Source: Tipula vernalis
Lineage: Eukaryota; Arthropoda; Insecta; Diptera; Tipulidae
DNA: 64,000 bases
Assembly: GCA_958295665.1 (NCBI GenBank)
Contig: OY282558.1
Span: forward strand, 136,608,326-136,672,325
Direction: 5' to 3'
Under the pieces are notes generated by a model. It saw only the letters and a list, made by a program, of their open reading frames with translations. It did not search any database and had not been told where the DNA came from. Positions 46,150 to 58,182 of this stretch are shown here, piece by piece. Position 1 is the stretch's first letter. Every line of letters begins with the position of its first letter. Made by a program: the position numbers and the translations under genes.

Positions 46150-47233
46150 AGAAATGGAAGTAAGTTCCAGCTCCCTTTTCCAGAATATAACAAAACCAAA
46201 TTTCCATTTTCGAGAAATTCTGGAAACGAAAGATTTAATTTTAAAATATTCTAGAAAATGGAGGTTTCCGTTCTAATTTAAATTAAATCTGGGAAGTTAT
46301 TTCCTGCATCCCTATAAATCCCCATCAAATAGTTATAGCATTAATTTGTATTTCATTCACTTGATAACAAGTGCTTGCGATTATTTGGCCCATAACGTAT
46401 TTTCAGAGTTTAACTCAAAATTGTGTAAGAGAGGGCTATTCATATGTATATTAAACCAGAAGTAAAGAAAGACTTACATTTTATTTATACGCATTTAGTG
46501 GGTATCCCCACCCTCGATGTCCGATGGTTTAGATATAAACTGTAAGAAAACAACTGTTAGAGTAGGCGCGTCACATTCCCACATATAACCCATCACCACC
46601 AATCTTCTCTGTCACACAATTCCACCAACGCAAGACGATGCAACCATCATACGTAGACTTAATCAACAAAGATCAATCAATGGGCAAGGCCACAGCAGCG
46701 CGGGTCGATTCACTCATTCTTGACGATTCACTGTGTATATCTTCGCAGCAAAGTGGATCAGTATGTTGGTACCATGTGGTTGTCCACAAGGTATACGGGT
46801 TCTCACACACTCACGCCAGCCTCATGCCACCACTTCACACATATTCATTAGGCACACATAAATACAATACAATTCTACAATACAAACTATTTAATGCAAT
46901 GCAATCCTACCTGATTTATATATTTTCATACCACTTGACACTACTCCACGACACGTCCTTTTACAACACTAGCTTTTATAAAACTAACTGTTCAAGAAGA
47001 ATAGTGGAAAGGAAAAAGGAAAGTAGGGCTGGCCAATTTCTATATTTCATTATATTAAAACGCATTACCCGATATACAATAAAAGACAAGACAAAGGGGT
47101 TACCCGAGGTACAATAAAAGACAAGACAGTACCGACGTTATTCAAGAGATGTCGTTTACAAAATATTTAGAAAAATTCAAATTTTATTTCACTTAGATTA
47201 GATTACAATTGTTGTTAAAATATATTTTTTAAT
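46150..47233. other. Unassigned region with a 159-codon open frame
   Basis: An ORF at 46638-47117 (+) is open for 159 codons, but its protein (MQPSYVDLINKDQSMG...) shows no motif I recognise and contains repeat-derived ends. TACAATAAAAGACAAGACA occurs twice in tandem near 47068 and 47110. I cannot support it as a gene. Confidence 0.35.
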
Positions 47234-47237
47234 TTAA

Positions 47238-47414
47238 GGGGTAACCCAGTGTAGCGGCTTCAAAAATTCGATTTGTTTTTTTTTTTTTGTTTGCTTAACT
47301 CGATAGTTGATTATCGCTATAGTGTCCATAAAACATTTTAAAAAAAAAAATTCTGTTCTCTTTAAATTCCGAAAAAATACATTCATTTTCGTTACTCAAC
47401 ACTGTGTAACCCCC
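47238..47414. mobile_element. piggyBac-like MITE, 177 bp, with TTAA target duplication
   Basis: Bounded by TTAA on both sides (47234-47237 and 47415-47418). Its inverted ends are GGGGTAACCCAGTGT at the left and ACACTGTGTAACCCCC at the right (imperfect over about 16 bp). The interior is A/T-rich and non-coding. TTAA duplication plus short G/C-starting TIRs is the signature of piggyBac-superfamily non-autonomous elements. Confidence 0.75.
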
Positions 47415-47418
47415 TTAA

Positions 47419-47962
47419 ATTACTGGGCTTGAAATAAAAGCATTTCGCCTTTAACAATATAACAAATTTTAGCGGTAAGAATGGAAAAACTTATCTAAAA
47501 GATAATATTTTGCATTACGGTTTTTGTAGAAAGTGCTTATCGGAGCAGTACACGTACACATATACCAGATACAGCGCTTTTACTAAAAAATAAATCAAGT
47601 ATACAGCTATGCTATATTCTTGAACGTGAATAAAAATAATCCAAAAATTTTCCTAGGAGAATTAAATTAAATAAAATTAAAAATTGAACAATAGAAAATT
47701 ATATTTTCATTCTGAAAAATCTCCACTTCAAATTTTCCTAGATGATTTCTAACAACAACAATAACAAATTATTTATATGTTTATTAAATATGTATATAAA
47801 TAAATAAGCTTCATTGAGAATTTATCCATGGATAATTTTTTACAAAAAAAAAATAAAAATTCAGGGAAAATGGGGAAAATATCGAATCGTTTTCACATTT
47901 TAAAATCATTCAACCAACAGATGTAGAAAGTTTTATTTTTTCTGACTAAATTACACACAAAT

Positions 47963-47995
<33 letters not shown>

Positions 47996-48555
47996 CAAAC
48001 AAAGAACTATATCAGTATGTAAATATACAATAAAATGATAAGAGATGAGGAGTTATGGTTTTTCATAATAATTTGACCGGCTATAATGTTTGGAATGAAA
48101 AGTTTTTCCAGATTTTATGTTTTTTTTCAACTAAAAATGAAAAAAAAAATAAATAAAAAACATTTTCAAGTAGATAATTTAACTTTTGTATATTGTAAGC
48201 GTACACTTAAAATGTTGTATAAGCGTTTTTCAACCAAACATGGGCCACTTTTCTTTGTATAAGCCTAATTTCAAATGACCTTTTTTATTACTCGTATAAA
48301 TTTCGTCGCCAGAGTAACATTTAATTGAAATACATTAGGGCTCTTGGGCAAAACAACTAGATCGTAAATTCTTTAAAAGTAGTAAGCTGGATAAAAGTTG
48401 AAAAGTATCAACAGTACCTTGGAATCACCAGGATTTCTCAAAAAAAAAGTGCCAGAAAACACCATTTCTAAAAATAAAGGACGGTGTATACTTAGTTTCT
48501 TGCCATCATTGCGCATAGATGACCAATACCAAGCGGCTTTGAGGAGTTCTCAATT
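47419..48555. other. AT-rich spacer with a (CA)n tract
   Basis: (AC)n at about 47962-47987. No gene recognised. Confidence 0.45.
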
Positions 48556-48888
48556 TTAGTAGATGAATAATTTCAAATATTTCCGAACAGATCATTCTTT
48601 GGCAACGGTCGCCATTTTACTCTTGTGGTTGTGTTCAAGGATTGCACTTTGATAACGAAATAAAAAGGAATCGTTTAGATAAAGGTATGCCTTAAACGAT
48701 GTTATGTTTAGAGTTTCTAAACAAGATATTGTTCGTAGATTAAAATAATAAGTGTGGATTAATATTCTTTATTAATATTGAGAATTACATGTGTCTGTTC
48801 GTGTACAGGAAAAACTCTAACCTAACATACTACTGTCAAAACTATAAAAGAGTACCTTTTCTACTTTTAAAGCTGGCTTCACATGACA
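48556..48888 (-). mobile_element. Putative 3' LTR of the Gypsy element
   Basis: Reading the minus strand, a purine tract GATGGGGAGGAA is followed at 48888 by TGTCATGTGAAGCC, a good polypurine-tract/LTR junction. AATAAA lies about 120 bp further on. The distal LTR end is not clear, so 48556 is only approximate. Confidence 0.5.
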
Positions 48889-49065
48889 TTCCTCCCCATC
48901 ACATTTGAGTGCTGCGATCACAAATCCAAACGAACTGGTGCCCTATGTGGACATTGGCTTCGTCGAATAACTGGAGTTGGATCTACTGTTGCCGTTGTTG
49001 GTTCGGACCCGGTTACCGAAACCTGTTGATTGAAAGGTGGCAGATGAATTTGCGGATCCTTGTAG

Positions 49066-50365
49066 TTAGTGTGGTCTGCTATCTAATGCCGCAGTCGGCG
49101 GGCTCTGTCGTTCTCGGATTGCATCTGCATGTCTGTGTTTGGTGGTTTGATCGGGAAATGCAACGCTGTATGACCGTCTGTTATTTTGCTGTGTGATTGT
49201 CCCAGGGTTCCATTTCGTATCATTGTCTGTTCGCACCCATACGTTATCACCTGCATTGAAATGGCGTTCTTTGATGTTGTCTCTATCGTGAATATCGTGA
49301 TACAACTGGCTTTTTAAATTATGTCTGTTTATGTTACGTTGAATAGATGGCGTTATGTTATCGAAGATTATTGGAAGAAGGCGTCCCAAAAATATCTCAG
49401 ATGGAGCTTTGCCCGTTGTACTATGTGGTGTGTTGCGATAACTAAATAAAAATGCGTTGAACTGAGCATCGAGATCTTTGTTATCCTTCTCACTTGACTT
49501 CATTCGTCGTTTAAATGTTTGAATGAATCTTTCTGCTAATCCATTTGTCTTTGGGTGGTATGGCGAGGGCGTAATATGTTTCATTCCCTCCTTCTCACAA
49601 AATGTTATGAGTTCGTGAGACGTGAACGAGGTTCCATTGTCACTAACGATTACTTGATGCACTCCATAACGAGCGAACAAACTGGTAAGCACTTTCTCAA
49701 GCATGTTTGTCGTGATACTTGTCATCGTATAAACTTTTACCCATTTCGAAAGCGCGTCCACTACTACCAGAAACTGTTTGTTTTTAAAAGATTCCGCGAA
49801 ATCGATGTGAATCTGTTCCCAGACACGTGCTGGAACATTCCATGAGTATAATGGCACTTCTTGTTGACCGTTTCGGTTCTCTTGACAACTTTGGCATCGT
49901 TTAACGAAGTTGTCAATGTCCTCATCGAGTTTTGGCCACCATATGTAATACCGAGCCATTGCACGCATAGCTACAATACCCGGATGGCCGCTGTTTAGTC
50001 GTTGGAGTGCGGCTATACGTAATGATGCATGTAACACCATTCTTCCTTGCCACATGAGGATATTGTTTTCTACAGACAGTTCGTCTTTGTGCTGTAGAAG
50101 CGATTGGAATTGTGATTGTTGGTACATCTGTTGTGTCCACCCTTGTTTCACTGCACTAATAATGCGAGAAACCTCCTTACCTTTATTGGACTCGACTGAG
50201 ATGCTTTTCTCGCAGAACTGGAGGTCATCCATCTTTGCTTTGCCAATGTAGTTGACGTCGTCTTCAATCTTTTGCCTATCGAAGTGTGGTTCTTCTGTTG
50301 TAGTCGGCATACGTGATAAAAAATCGGCAAAAATGTTTAATTTTCCCGGAATGTACTCGACGCCA
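49066..50365 (-). CDS. Gypsy integrase (open reading frame intact)
   Basis: The C-terminal part of a Gypsy polyprotein, which integrates the element's cDNA. The frame is open from about 50365 (YIPGKLNIFADFLSRM, the RNase H/integrase junction) to the stop at 49066; the first Met gives 414 residues. The zinc-binding domain is SGHPGIVAMRAM...RCQSCQENR. The catalytic core has HIDFAES (D), VSDNGTSFTSHE (D) and PKTNGLAERFIQ (E), giving D,D35E spacing. A C-terminal GPY-like part has NAGDNVWVR and KWNPGTI. It has no stop within 1.2 kb, although the RT upstream is frameshifted, so the element as a whole is dead. It is part of a larger polyprotein and not a host gene. Confidence 0.9.
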
Positions 50366-51145
50366 TAGCTATACGAATTAAACGATTATTAACGAGTTTA
50401 GGCAAATTATGACTCCTGCCAAATATGTGCGTCAACGGTTCGTGGTCCGTGACCAATGTAAAATGTGTACCCGCTAGGAATCTGTCGAACTTGTGTACCC
50501 CAAAAATGATTGCAAGTGCTTCGTTGTCAATTGTGCCGTAATGTAACTGACCACTTGATAATTTTCTTGATGCAAACGCAATCGGTAAGTCAATCCCGTC
50601 GCTGTTGCGATGACTAAGGACAGCACCAATTCCTTTGTCTGATGCGTCGCATATAACATACAGATCCTTTTCATCGTAATACGGGTGTAAGACCTGTGCG
50701 CGTGAAAGCTGGAACTTAATTTCGTTGAAAATTGCTTGTTCATGACTCGTCGATTTGAAAAGTTGATTTTGCCCTGATAGTGTGTGTAAATCAGATGCTG
50801 TGCCGTGCAAATTTGGTATAAATCGCTCGTAGAATTGTGTTCGTTGGTGGACTGGCGTTGAATATGGCGTCCAGTTTGTCTTGTGTTGGGAAAATTCCCT
50901 CTTTGTTGAAGCGATGTTCTAAGTACACCACTTCGTTCTGGAAGAAAATGCACTTCTCTCGTTTGATCCGGAAACTCGTTTGTTGTAATCGTGTGAGTAC
51001 TTCTTTTAAATTGTGCATGTGCTCGGCGTCGGTTTTTCCTGTGATAGCAATATCATCGAAGTATATCGCCACTGACTCAATATTTGACAAACGGTAATCG
51101 ATTGAACCTGTAGTACCCCATGTGCGTTGAGATTGTGAGTAAATG
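50337..51145 (-). pseudogene. Gypsy RT and RNase H, frameshifted
   Basis: RT pieces are SQHLLTISTHMGYYRFNRLPF (about 51145-51085), then after a deletion VAIYFDDIAITGKTD (catalytic FDD), RLQQTSFRIKREKCIFF and FNKEGIFPTQDKLDAI. The RNase H at 50810-50337 has VICDASDKGIGAVLSH, IDNEALAIIFGVHKFDRFL and LVTDHEPLTHIFG. Frameshifts sit near 50830 and 50355, and the GVSSAPAIFQ-like RT block is deleted. Confidence 0.88.
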
Positions 51146-52625
51146 TTGTGACTCTATAGGCACGATTAAGGAAGTCATGCAACACGCGCTCGTAATCATT
51201 ACAAAGTGGGCCAGCAAATGTGGGCTGGGTATAAATACATCCAAAACAGAGCTGGTACTCTTCACCAAGGAATATACAATTCCGGTAGTCGCCCCTCCTA
51301 CCTTAAATGGCACTGGCCTTTACTGATAAGGCAATATATCTGGGTATAATCTTGGACAGTAAGCTAAATTGGATGCCCAATATTTTAGAGAGAGTAAAGA
51401 AGTCCACAATGGCTCTGTACCCATGTAGAAACGCCGTCGGTAAGTGATGGGGTCTAAAACCAGAGCTGGTACACTGGCTCGTCACCGCTGTAGTCAGACC
51501 GATTCTGATATACGGGGTGAGTGTGTGGTGGCCAGCACTAAACAAGAAAACTTATAAGAATAAGATAGAGAAGGTACAGAGAACGGCCTGCTTGCTTATA
51601 AGCAGGGCACTGAGGACAACTCCTACACGTGCTCTGGAGGCTATGTTCTACCTCCTTCCTGTCGACATCTTTGGTAAGCAGTGAGCGGCAACTACGGCTG
51701 CACGACTCTCTGCCGTGTTTGAGTGGAAATATCTTCAGACGGGCCACTCGACGATTTGCAGGTCACTAATGGCAGATGTGAAAAATAGTGACTACACGAT
51801 ACCGATTGTATGCTTTGAAAAAGGTTTCCGGACTCTTCTCCCCTCAAGGGAATCCTGGGGGAACAGGTCAATAACAGAAACTGAAAGTATACAATTCTAC
51901 ACTGACGGCTCCAAGCTAGACGGCAAAGTCAGAGCTGGAGTCTATTGTGACAAATTAAATGTGAATATATCCGTTTGTCTTCCTGATCACTGCAGTGTAT
52001 ACCAGGCGGAGGTGATAGCGATTGAGGAAGCGCTGGCTTGGTTGAAGCATAATGTCATATCCACAAGGAATATAACAATAAATGTGGACAGTCAGGCGGC
52101 AATCAAGTCGCTGGAACCAGTTTCTCTGACGTCCGTGATGGCATTGAAGTGCCGCTCATCTCTTAACGAGATGAGTGAGCATTTGAATATCCAGATAGTC
52201 TGGGTCTCCGGTCACTCGGACATACTGGGGAACTGCAGGGCGGCGAACTGGCAAGGCAAGGTACAACTCTCCAATTGAAACCGGAAAGGGCAAATCTGGG
52301 GAGGCCCATAGCAGCGTTGTATAGGGCGAAGAGGTGGACTAACACCGTAACATGTTATGTAGCGCGGTAAATCTTGCCGAAACTGGACTTGAAGCGCTCC
52401 AAAACACTAATATCCCTACGTAGACCTGACTTAAGTATAGTCGTGGGGGTGCTCACAGGATACTAGCTCATTGGGAGCATCCAATGAGGCTGGGGTCAAT
52501 AACAAATGACTTCTGTAGAAGCTGTATGCATGAGGAAGAGGAAGAGACTCTGAGCCACTTCCTCTGCTCATGACCGGCGCTAGCTTACAGGAGGCATAAA
52601 CCAATTTCGGTATTGTAAAATGTAA
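51142..52625 (+). pseudogene. LOA-like LINE fragment (RT end plus RNase H)
   Basis: Plus strand: KWASKCGLGINTSKTELVLF, IYLGIILDSKLNW and KVQRTACLLISRALRTTPTRALEAM, typical of the RT C-terminal region of LOA/I-group LINEs. An RNase H domain at 51715-52278 follows, with IQFYTDGSKLDGKVRAGVYC (catalytic D), YQAEVIAIEEAL (E), NITINVDSQAAIKSL (D) and WVSGHSDILGN. The tail has FCRSCMHEEEEETLSHFLCS. Stops occur near 51326, 51683 and 52279. It starts abruptly where the minus-strand Gypsy RT stops. Confidence 0.83.
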
Positions 52626-53840
52626 AACCATTGTAAAATGGATTGATTCTGTGCCCAAATCTCGTGTGCTCTCAGCCCCGTTGTGGTCTTCAGCTGGTAA
52701 GCACCTGAATGTGTTATCCGATTTAACGTAGAACGCTTTATGTATTGTGGAGGCGTGGTCTGTTGGAAAGGATTTACACGTGAACCCTTCAAAAGATTGC
52801 GGGATGTATTTACCAGACATCGGGATATTGTTGGTCTAACTGTGGCCTTACTTTTCGGGAGGCGGATTAACAGGTCCGACTACGTTAAGCATTTAGGTAT
52901 CTTCTTGGATAGTAAACTCTCCTGGAAATTTCACCTAGAGCATAAATTTCAAAAATCCACTGCTATCTTTTGGTAGTGTAGACAAGCTTTTAGGAAAACC
53001 TGGGGTCCAACTCCCAAAATTCGGTCTTTCATATATAAATCGTTGGTTCTACCGATGTTATCTTATGCTTCCTTGATACGGTGGCCAGTGGTTAAATTAA
53101 AGGCTTCAATTATTAAACTCAATGGTCAAAAAATTATTGCTTGTAGGGGTGGCCCCTACCTGTGGCGTCAACTCCCCTTCTTGTCCTGTTCTGCTGCAGT
53201 CAGAGGTGGCATAGAACTGGAGAAATTGGTATGGTTGGTATATGAGAGGTCAGTGGAGATCACAGGATTTTCTTGAAAACTTCTAAAAGTCGATAGTCTT
53301 CTTTTCTGATGGCTCTCGCTCCGATAATAGCCTGGCTAGGTACTGCACAGTTTTTCAAGCGGAAGCAATTCTTCTTGCGCCCTTTGTAATTGAGGCATTG
53401 AATCTGTTACAAATATAAAAAAAATCTATACAGACAGCTTATCTGTGCTGGATTCGTTGCATAATCCCCACTATGTCAAAACTTGTCAAGGACTGTAAAT
53501 ACTTTATACATCTTCTCTGTTCAAATAATAGAGTGACGATCATGTGGGTTCCTTTCAGTGTGGCATTGAGGGCAATGATATTGCTAATTATCTAGCAAAA
53601 GCTGGGGCTGGTTTTTAATTTGTCGGTCGCGAACCACCATTCCACAAACTTTCGAAAACATCTGGTATCCCTAAAAATTTATAGATATGCCGAACATTTC
53701 GTAATATGGGAACATAATTATAATTATCTTCTGTTGGCTTTGGGGGCTAACTCGCCAACACGATATTGCCCATCCCATCTATCATCTACGGTACTCATGA
53801 AGAATTTGTATTTAGACTCGCTTTGTCAATATTGATCAGT
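52626..53840 (+). pseudogene. Second LOA-like LINE fragment, more decayed
   Basis: VNPSKDCG, YVKHLGIFLDSKLSWKFHLEHK (52870-52940), FRKTWGPTPK, YKSLVLPMLSYASLIRW (53030) and NGQKIIAC parallel the previous fragment's order. RNase H traces are VFFSDGSR, CTVFQAEAILLAP, YTDSLSVLDSL and VTIMWVPF. Many frameshifts are present. It is a separate and more diverged relative of 51142-52625, placed head to tail with it. Confidence 0.75.
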
Positions 53841-54530
53841 TTGAACTAAATGGAATAGAGCAGTTCTATTAGACACGGGCGCTATGTTGACCGTAAAATC
53901 ATAGCAGTTGGAAAGACGGTAGTGTTTTCTGTTCCTTTTGCTTGTTTGTGATTTTCGTTTTCATTCTTACCGGAATTTCCGTTCAATATTTAGTATGAAT
54001 TTTATTACTTACCCCCACCAAAGATGTTTTCACATCAAAAAATTGCCCATCTTCTTCGCTTCCAGTTTCCGACTGCGTATTTTGTGAAGGATATGTTTCC
54101 TGTCAAGACATCTTTCGTTAGATGAAACACTTGTACCAGAATCGAATAAACAAATGCAGCTTTCCTATTGAAGGCCCAAACAGATTTTTCGATTTGCGGT
54201 AACCTCCTACCATAAAACAGATGTTGTTTGCTAATATCGTTACGCCATATTTCAAGTGTTTTCAAAGTTTTTTTGATTCAATAATCAAATTCAATTGAAA
54301 TAGTTTTAGTTTTCTGTTTTTATTTTAAATATAAATAACAAAAAAAAAATAGGTTTTTATCACAGCTTAAACAATATACCTCTAAGAAATAATTACAAAT
54401 TACTACAACTATTGTATACTTTTTCACCAGAAATCACATGCGCACGAAACCACGCACACTATAAAATAGTTTTTAGTATGAGATTTGTACAATAATAATA
54501 ATTTAATACATTGTTAGGTTTTACGATAAG
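53841..54530. other. Spacer and 3' UTR of the SLC5 gene
   Basis: Contains the region downstream of the transporter stop codon. A minus-strand AATAAA lies near 54319-54324, about 210 nt past the stop. A 76-codon minus-strand open frame (54035-54265) has no recognisable domain. Nothing else was identified. Confidence 0.4.
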
Positions 54531-55941
54531 TTACGGTTTTCTACCACCCTCTTTCCCGCTGCTCGCAGAGCTTGAATCATGCATTACGAATGCTCCATTC
54601 GAAAAAGGAACATGATTTGCTGTCTGACTTAATGTTCGTTTGTATGCCATACCGTAATTATTGAAACAGCTTTCGGGTAGGAATCGATGAATGACCGGCG
54701 ATATGAGTTCAGGATCGATAGCGTTCAAATTCTCGGGTCCCGTAAAGTATGAAACAATTGAACCGACTAATAATACAGTAATCACACCGATGGGATTGAT
54801 CCAGTGATAGGACAAACGATAGAGTGGAAATATATCCGATTGATCGACTGGCTCAAATGTACTATTGTTAACTATCGTCATATTGAGACATCCGTCAATT
54901 GATACGGGCAATGTGTGTTGCCTCAAATCTCCATTCGCTATTGAGACTTGTGTCCCAAGCGACACCCAACCGGAAAGAAGCGCACCAGCAACTCCACCAA
55001 TCATTGCACCTTTTGAATTACTATACGGATTTAGCATGCCCAATGTAAATACACCAAATGTGGTACCAGCCGCAATAGCGGTTAATGATGTGGCCAATCC
55101 CAGTACACTGCCCAATTTTTCAACAATAAATAAAAATCCAATCGAAGCGGCGCCCAGCACCAGAACACAAGATTTTACAAATATTGTAGCACCACGTTCC
55201 GAAAATTGCATATTAAATCCACCTTTGCATATATCCTCAAAAATTACAGCCGCCGTTGAATTCAGTACAACCGACAATGAACTTAATGCAGCTCCAAAAA
55301 CTCCCGCAATAAATAAACCTGGCAGTCCATAAAACATATTAACCGTTTGCATCACGTAAAGAACAAAAATTTGATCATCTGCCTGAATCAAACCAACCGA
55401 TTTTGGATCACAATCGTGAAACTGATGATAAATTAAGAGGCCACAAAAACAGCACAACGCTATCGAAAAAACGGTCCCAATGATAAATAATACGATTGAT
55501 CTGTGAAATATTTGTACAAAAAAAAAAAAAAATATTGTAAATCAAATATTTTATATAAAATCCAGGCCATAACTTACGCACGCATCGATTTTAAACTATC
55601 CACCGACATGTAACGTTGCACCATTGTTTGATTCACGGAATTGAATGAGGTCCAATAAAAGAAGCCACCAATAAGTACTGACCATATTGTTTGACGTTCG
55701 TACGGTGATGGATTTAAATTTCCAAATATAATGCGACCACCTCTGTCTGCCGTTTCAAATATTTCACCAAATCCGCCTGCATTTACAATACCCACAATGG
55801 TTATTACGAAAACAGCAATAAACATGACAACAATTTGCCACGCATCTGTACTTACGACAGCACGCATTCCACCGAAAAATGTATAAAATACGCAAATTAT
55901 ACAAACAACGAATCCAATGATGGTTATATTGACCCCGGTAA
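54531..55941 (-). CDS. SLC5-family sodium-coupled solute transporter, last two exons
   Basis: Membrane symporter that uses the sodium gradient to import small organic solutes; the insect SLC5A8/SLC5A6-like group carries monocarboxylates or vitamins, and the substrate cannot be told here. Exon 55578-55941 has acceptor TTTCAG and donor GTAAGT. Exon 54531-55500 has acceptor TTTCACAG. They join in phase (LKSMRA|SIVLF) across a 77-bp intron and give about 443 residues. Hallmarks are FYTFFGGMRAVVSTDAWQ, YWTSFNSVNQTMVQRYMS, FGAALSSLSVVLNSTAAV and GTTFGVFTLGMLNPYSNSKG, plus about nine hydrophobic segments. The C-terminus is hydrophilic. N-terminal exons are absent and must lie beyond a transposon-filled intron of over 8 kb to the right. 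No lesions seen, so it looks like a functional host gene. Confidence 0.93.
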
Positions 55942-56635
55942 CTGAAATACAAATGAAAAAAAAAAGATTTTTAATTAAATTCAAAGGTAAAATTTTAACA
56001 AAGCCGAAACTGATCTTAATTTAACACATGAAAAGCAATATTTCAGTACCAGCAGGTTTAAGAGAACATCTTCGATGACCTTGGCTCAGGCATCTAGTAC
56101 CTATTTAATGTCCACAAATAGGCGACTAATTTACTTATGCAGAACGTTTCCACGAGGTTCTATGAGCAGAACTTTTAAGCCCTTCTTCAGCCCTTTCAAT
56201 GGCACTGAAAATTTGGTTGTATTCTTCAGTTTCTTACGATTTTTCTTTAAGCTTTAAGATCAGAATACCAGAAAGGATCATTCCGAATATTTTTTTCAGA
56301 AATAAGTAGACAAAAATAAATTAAGGAAGTAATGCAGGACTCAGCCGACTGAATAACTTTAAAAGAATAAATTAAGGTGATAAACACGTGCCTGTGATGG
56401 AATAATTCTTAATTAGTTAATTTCCGGTTACGATATGGTTTAAATGGTGATCTGTTAATTTTATAGTTATAAGAGAGGCACTTTTGGCGAAAGTGTGTTA
56501 TCGTTCAAGGCGTCTACAAGATGGATATCAAATATTAAATTGAATAAAGAAAGTCGACAGCATTGGGCACATGGTGACATTTTCAATGGTTCAGGTTGTA
56601 TAAAAATTTGAATATGACCAAGATTTAAAAAATTC
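55942..56635. other. Intronic AT-rich sequence
   Basis: Upstream (5') intron of the SLC5 gene on the minus strand. No further exon was recognised here; FSSWDYVLF- or YLLGGK-type N-terminal SLC5 motifs were looked for and not seen. Confidence 0.45.
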
Positions 56636-56965
56636 TTGCCTCATTTAAAATCAAACTTATACACCATCAGGGAGGAGGTAAAAACGGAATTGGACCAAAT
56701 GGAAAATTTGGAAGTAGCGGTAGCGGTTTCTTCGCAAGTTATTACGAAAAAAAATAAAACAATAAGAATTTGCATTGCGGAAGACATTACCCTTTACAGG
56801 CACTAGAGGAAATTGCAGCAAAAACAAAAGCGGCAAAATGCTTCACGTCATTAGATTTCAAAAAATGGATTGTGACAAATTCCTGTTTTAGAGAGAAGTC
56901 AAAATTATTTGGCATTTGCTACACCATACTTTACTATAGCTTTTTGGATTGGCTTCTATTCACAT
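56636..56965 (+). pseudogene. Gypsy RT fragment
   Basis: VKTELDQMENLEVAVAVSSQ, TKKNKTIRICIAED, YPLQALEEIAAKTKAAKCFTSLDFKK, then after a frameshift QIPVLERSQNYLAFATPY. This is the RT N-terminal half of a Ty3/Gypsy element (motif A SLDFKKGFWQ mutated). It has the same orientation as the integrase piece at 58183-58770, so both may belong to one element. Confidence 0.8.
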
Positions 56966-57317
56966 ATTGATCAAAACATAGTGATCTACGGATCAAACCG
57001 TTAATTGCTAACCGTAATTTTCCTGTACTTGCATCATAATTTCATCACTTCATTGATGTGTGATGTTGCGTTGCATCGTAACATCTGTACAATAACTTTG
57101 GGTTTTTCGTGTTTTGTGGTGAAATCTGATTCACCATTTAAATGGGCCTGCGACTAATTCATTAATCAGCAAATATGTTGGTTAAGTCAGATATCAAATT
57201 TCAATGGCATTGGCTCATAATCGAAGAAGTTCCATTTGAGGCTGGGATGGAATTTCTTAAATAAAATATGGCCAGAATTCAAAAATATTGCGGGCCACTA
57301 CTAATGACACTTTGGTT
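56966..57317. other. Spacer with a trace of the CCAAGTTCCATCC repeat
   Basis: Around 57180-57290, ATCGAAGAAGTTCCATTTGAGGC...GGATGGAATTTCTTAA resembles the TTTTAGAATCCCATTTCCAT repeat family. No gene. Confidence 0.35.
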
Positions 57318-57319
57318 TA

Positions 57320-58182
57320 CCAAGTGTGTAAATATGAAACCGGATTTTTTTTAGTAAATGTACACGTTCATAGTATGATAATGGTTGAGTATTTTATTCA
57401 AAGTATTGCCCATTAGTAGTTATACATTTTTCCCATCTTTCTGCCGTTCCTCTTTTGAGGCAAACCAGTTATCGAGCCATTTTCGTACATTTTCGTAGGA
57501 AGTGAAGTGCTCCTCAGCAAGCCCGTGCCTGGCGAGTAAGCCGCATACGAAAGTGTTTCTCAATTAAGTGCTTCCAACATCCATGCAGTCGATGTCGATG
57601 TTTGTCCTGGATCAACCCAAGACTTTTTGCGCGTTGGATTCTCAAAATAGATTCATTTTTCATCGCCAGTCATAATTCGATGGAGAAATTACTTTCTTTT
57701 GAGGTTTGGTTTTTCGATTTCCCTGTTGTCTTTCAATCAGTTTATGCGGAACCCATTTTGCCAGCTTTTGGATCTTTCCCATGGCCTTTAAACGTATGGA
57801 GACGGCTTCTCGAGAGTTGTTTTTGCGTTTGAGCGTCATCCTCATCCAACAATGCTTGCAATTCACTGTCTTCAAAATTTGTTGGTGATCTTCCACGTTC
57901 TTCGTTTCTCACGTCAAAATCACCACTTTTGAATTTATTTTGTGATTCACCAAGAGCATGCTAATCCTAAGCTTCGACAAGCATTCGATGTGATTCTGCA
58001 GCAGTTTTCTTCAAATGATAACAAAAAATCAATGATGTGCGCAAATCGTAATATCTAGGCACAAAACTCGATATTTTTAACACGTAAAAAACAGAGGTTA
58101 TTGTATGAAACTTATATTTGCCGAAAGGTGACAGGTGGCGCCATTTATTGGTAAATTCCGGTTTCATATATAGTACAGATGG
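57320..58182 (-). mobile_element. mariner element, internally deleted, with TA target duplication
   Basis: An 863-bp element flanked by TA at 57318-57319 and 58183-58184. The inverted ends share ATATGAAACCGGA (left CCAAGTGTGTAAATATGAAACCGG). The minus-strand transposase relic reads HCWMRMTLKRKNNSREAVSIRLKAMG (helix-turn-helix end), KLAKWVPHKLIERQ (linker WVPHEL), then a frameshifted TGDEK and WVDPGQTSTST. After a deletion of the middle of the catalytic domain it resumes with ARHGLAEEHFTSYENVRKWLDNWF at the C-terminus. A full mariner is about 1.3 kb, so roughly a third is missing. Confidence 0.87.

Larger units (their letters stand above)
48889..51145 (-). mobile_element. Ty3/Gypsy retrotransposon 3' half
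   Basis: Minus-strand pol with RT, RNase H and integrase in family order, followed by a polypurine tract and probable LTR. It is truncated at 51145, where plus-strand LINE sequence starts. Its gag, protease and N-terminal RT are missing. Confidence 0.88.

Noticed and set aside
46638..47117. 159-codon plus-strand frame
   Set aside because: No recognisable domain, ends within a local direct repeat, composition like non-coding neighbours. Kept only as an unassigned note.
48909..50251. Plus-strand frames of 65-96 codons opposite the Gypsy integrase
   Set aside because: Antisense shadows of the integrase coding sequence.
54035..54265. 76-codon minus-strand frame after the SLC5 stop
   Set aside because: No domain, no splice link to the transporter; most likely 3' flank.
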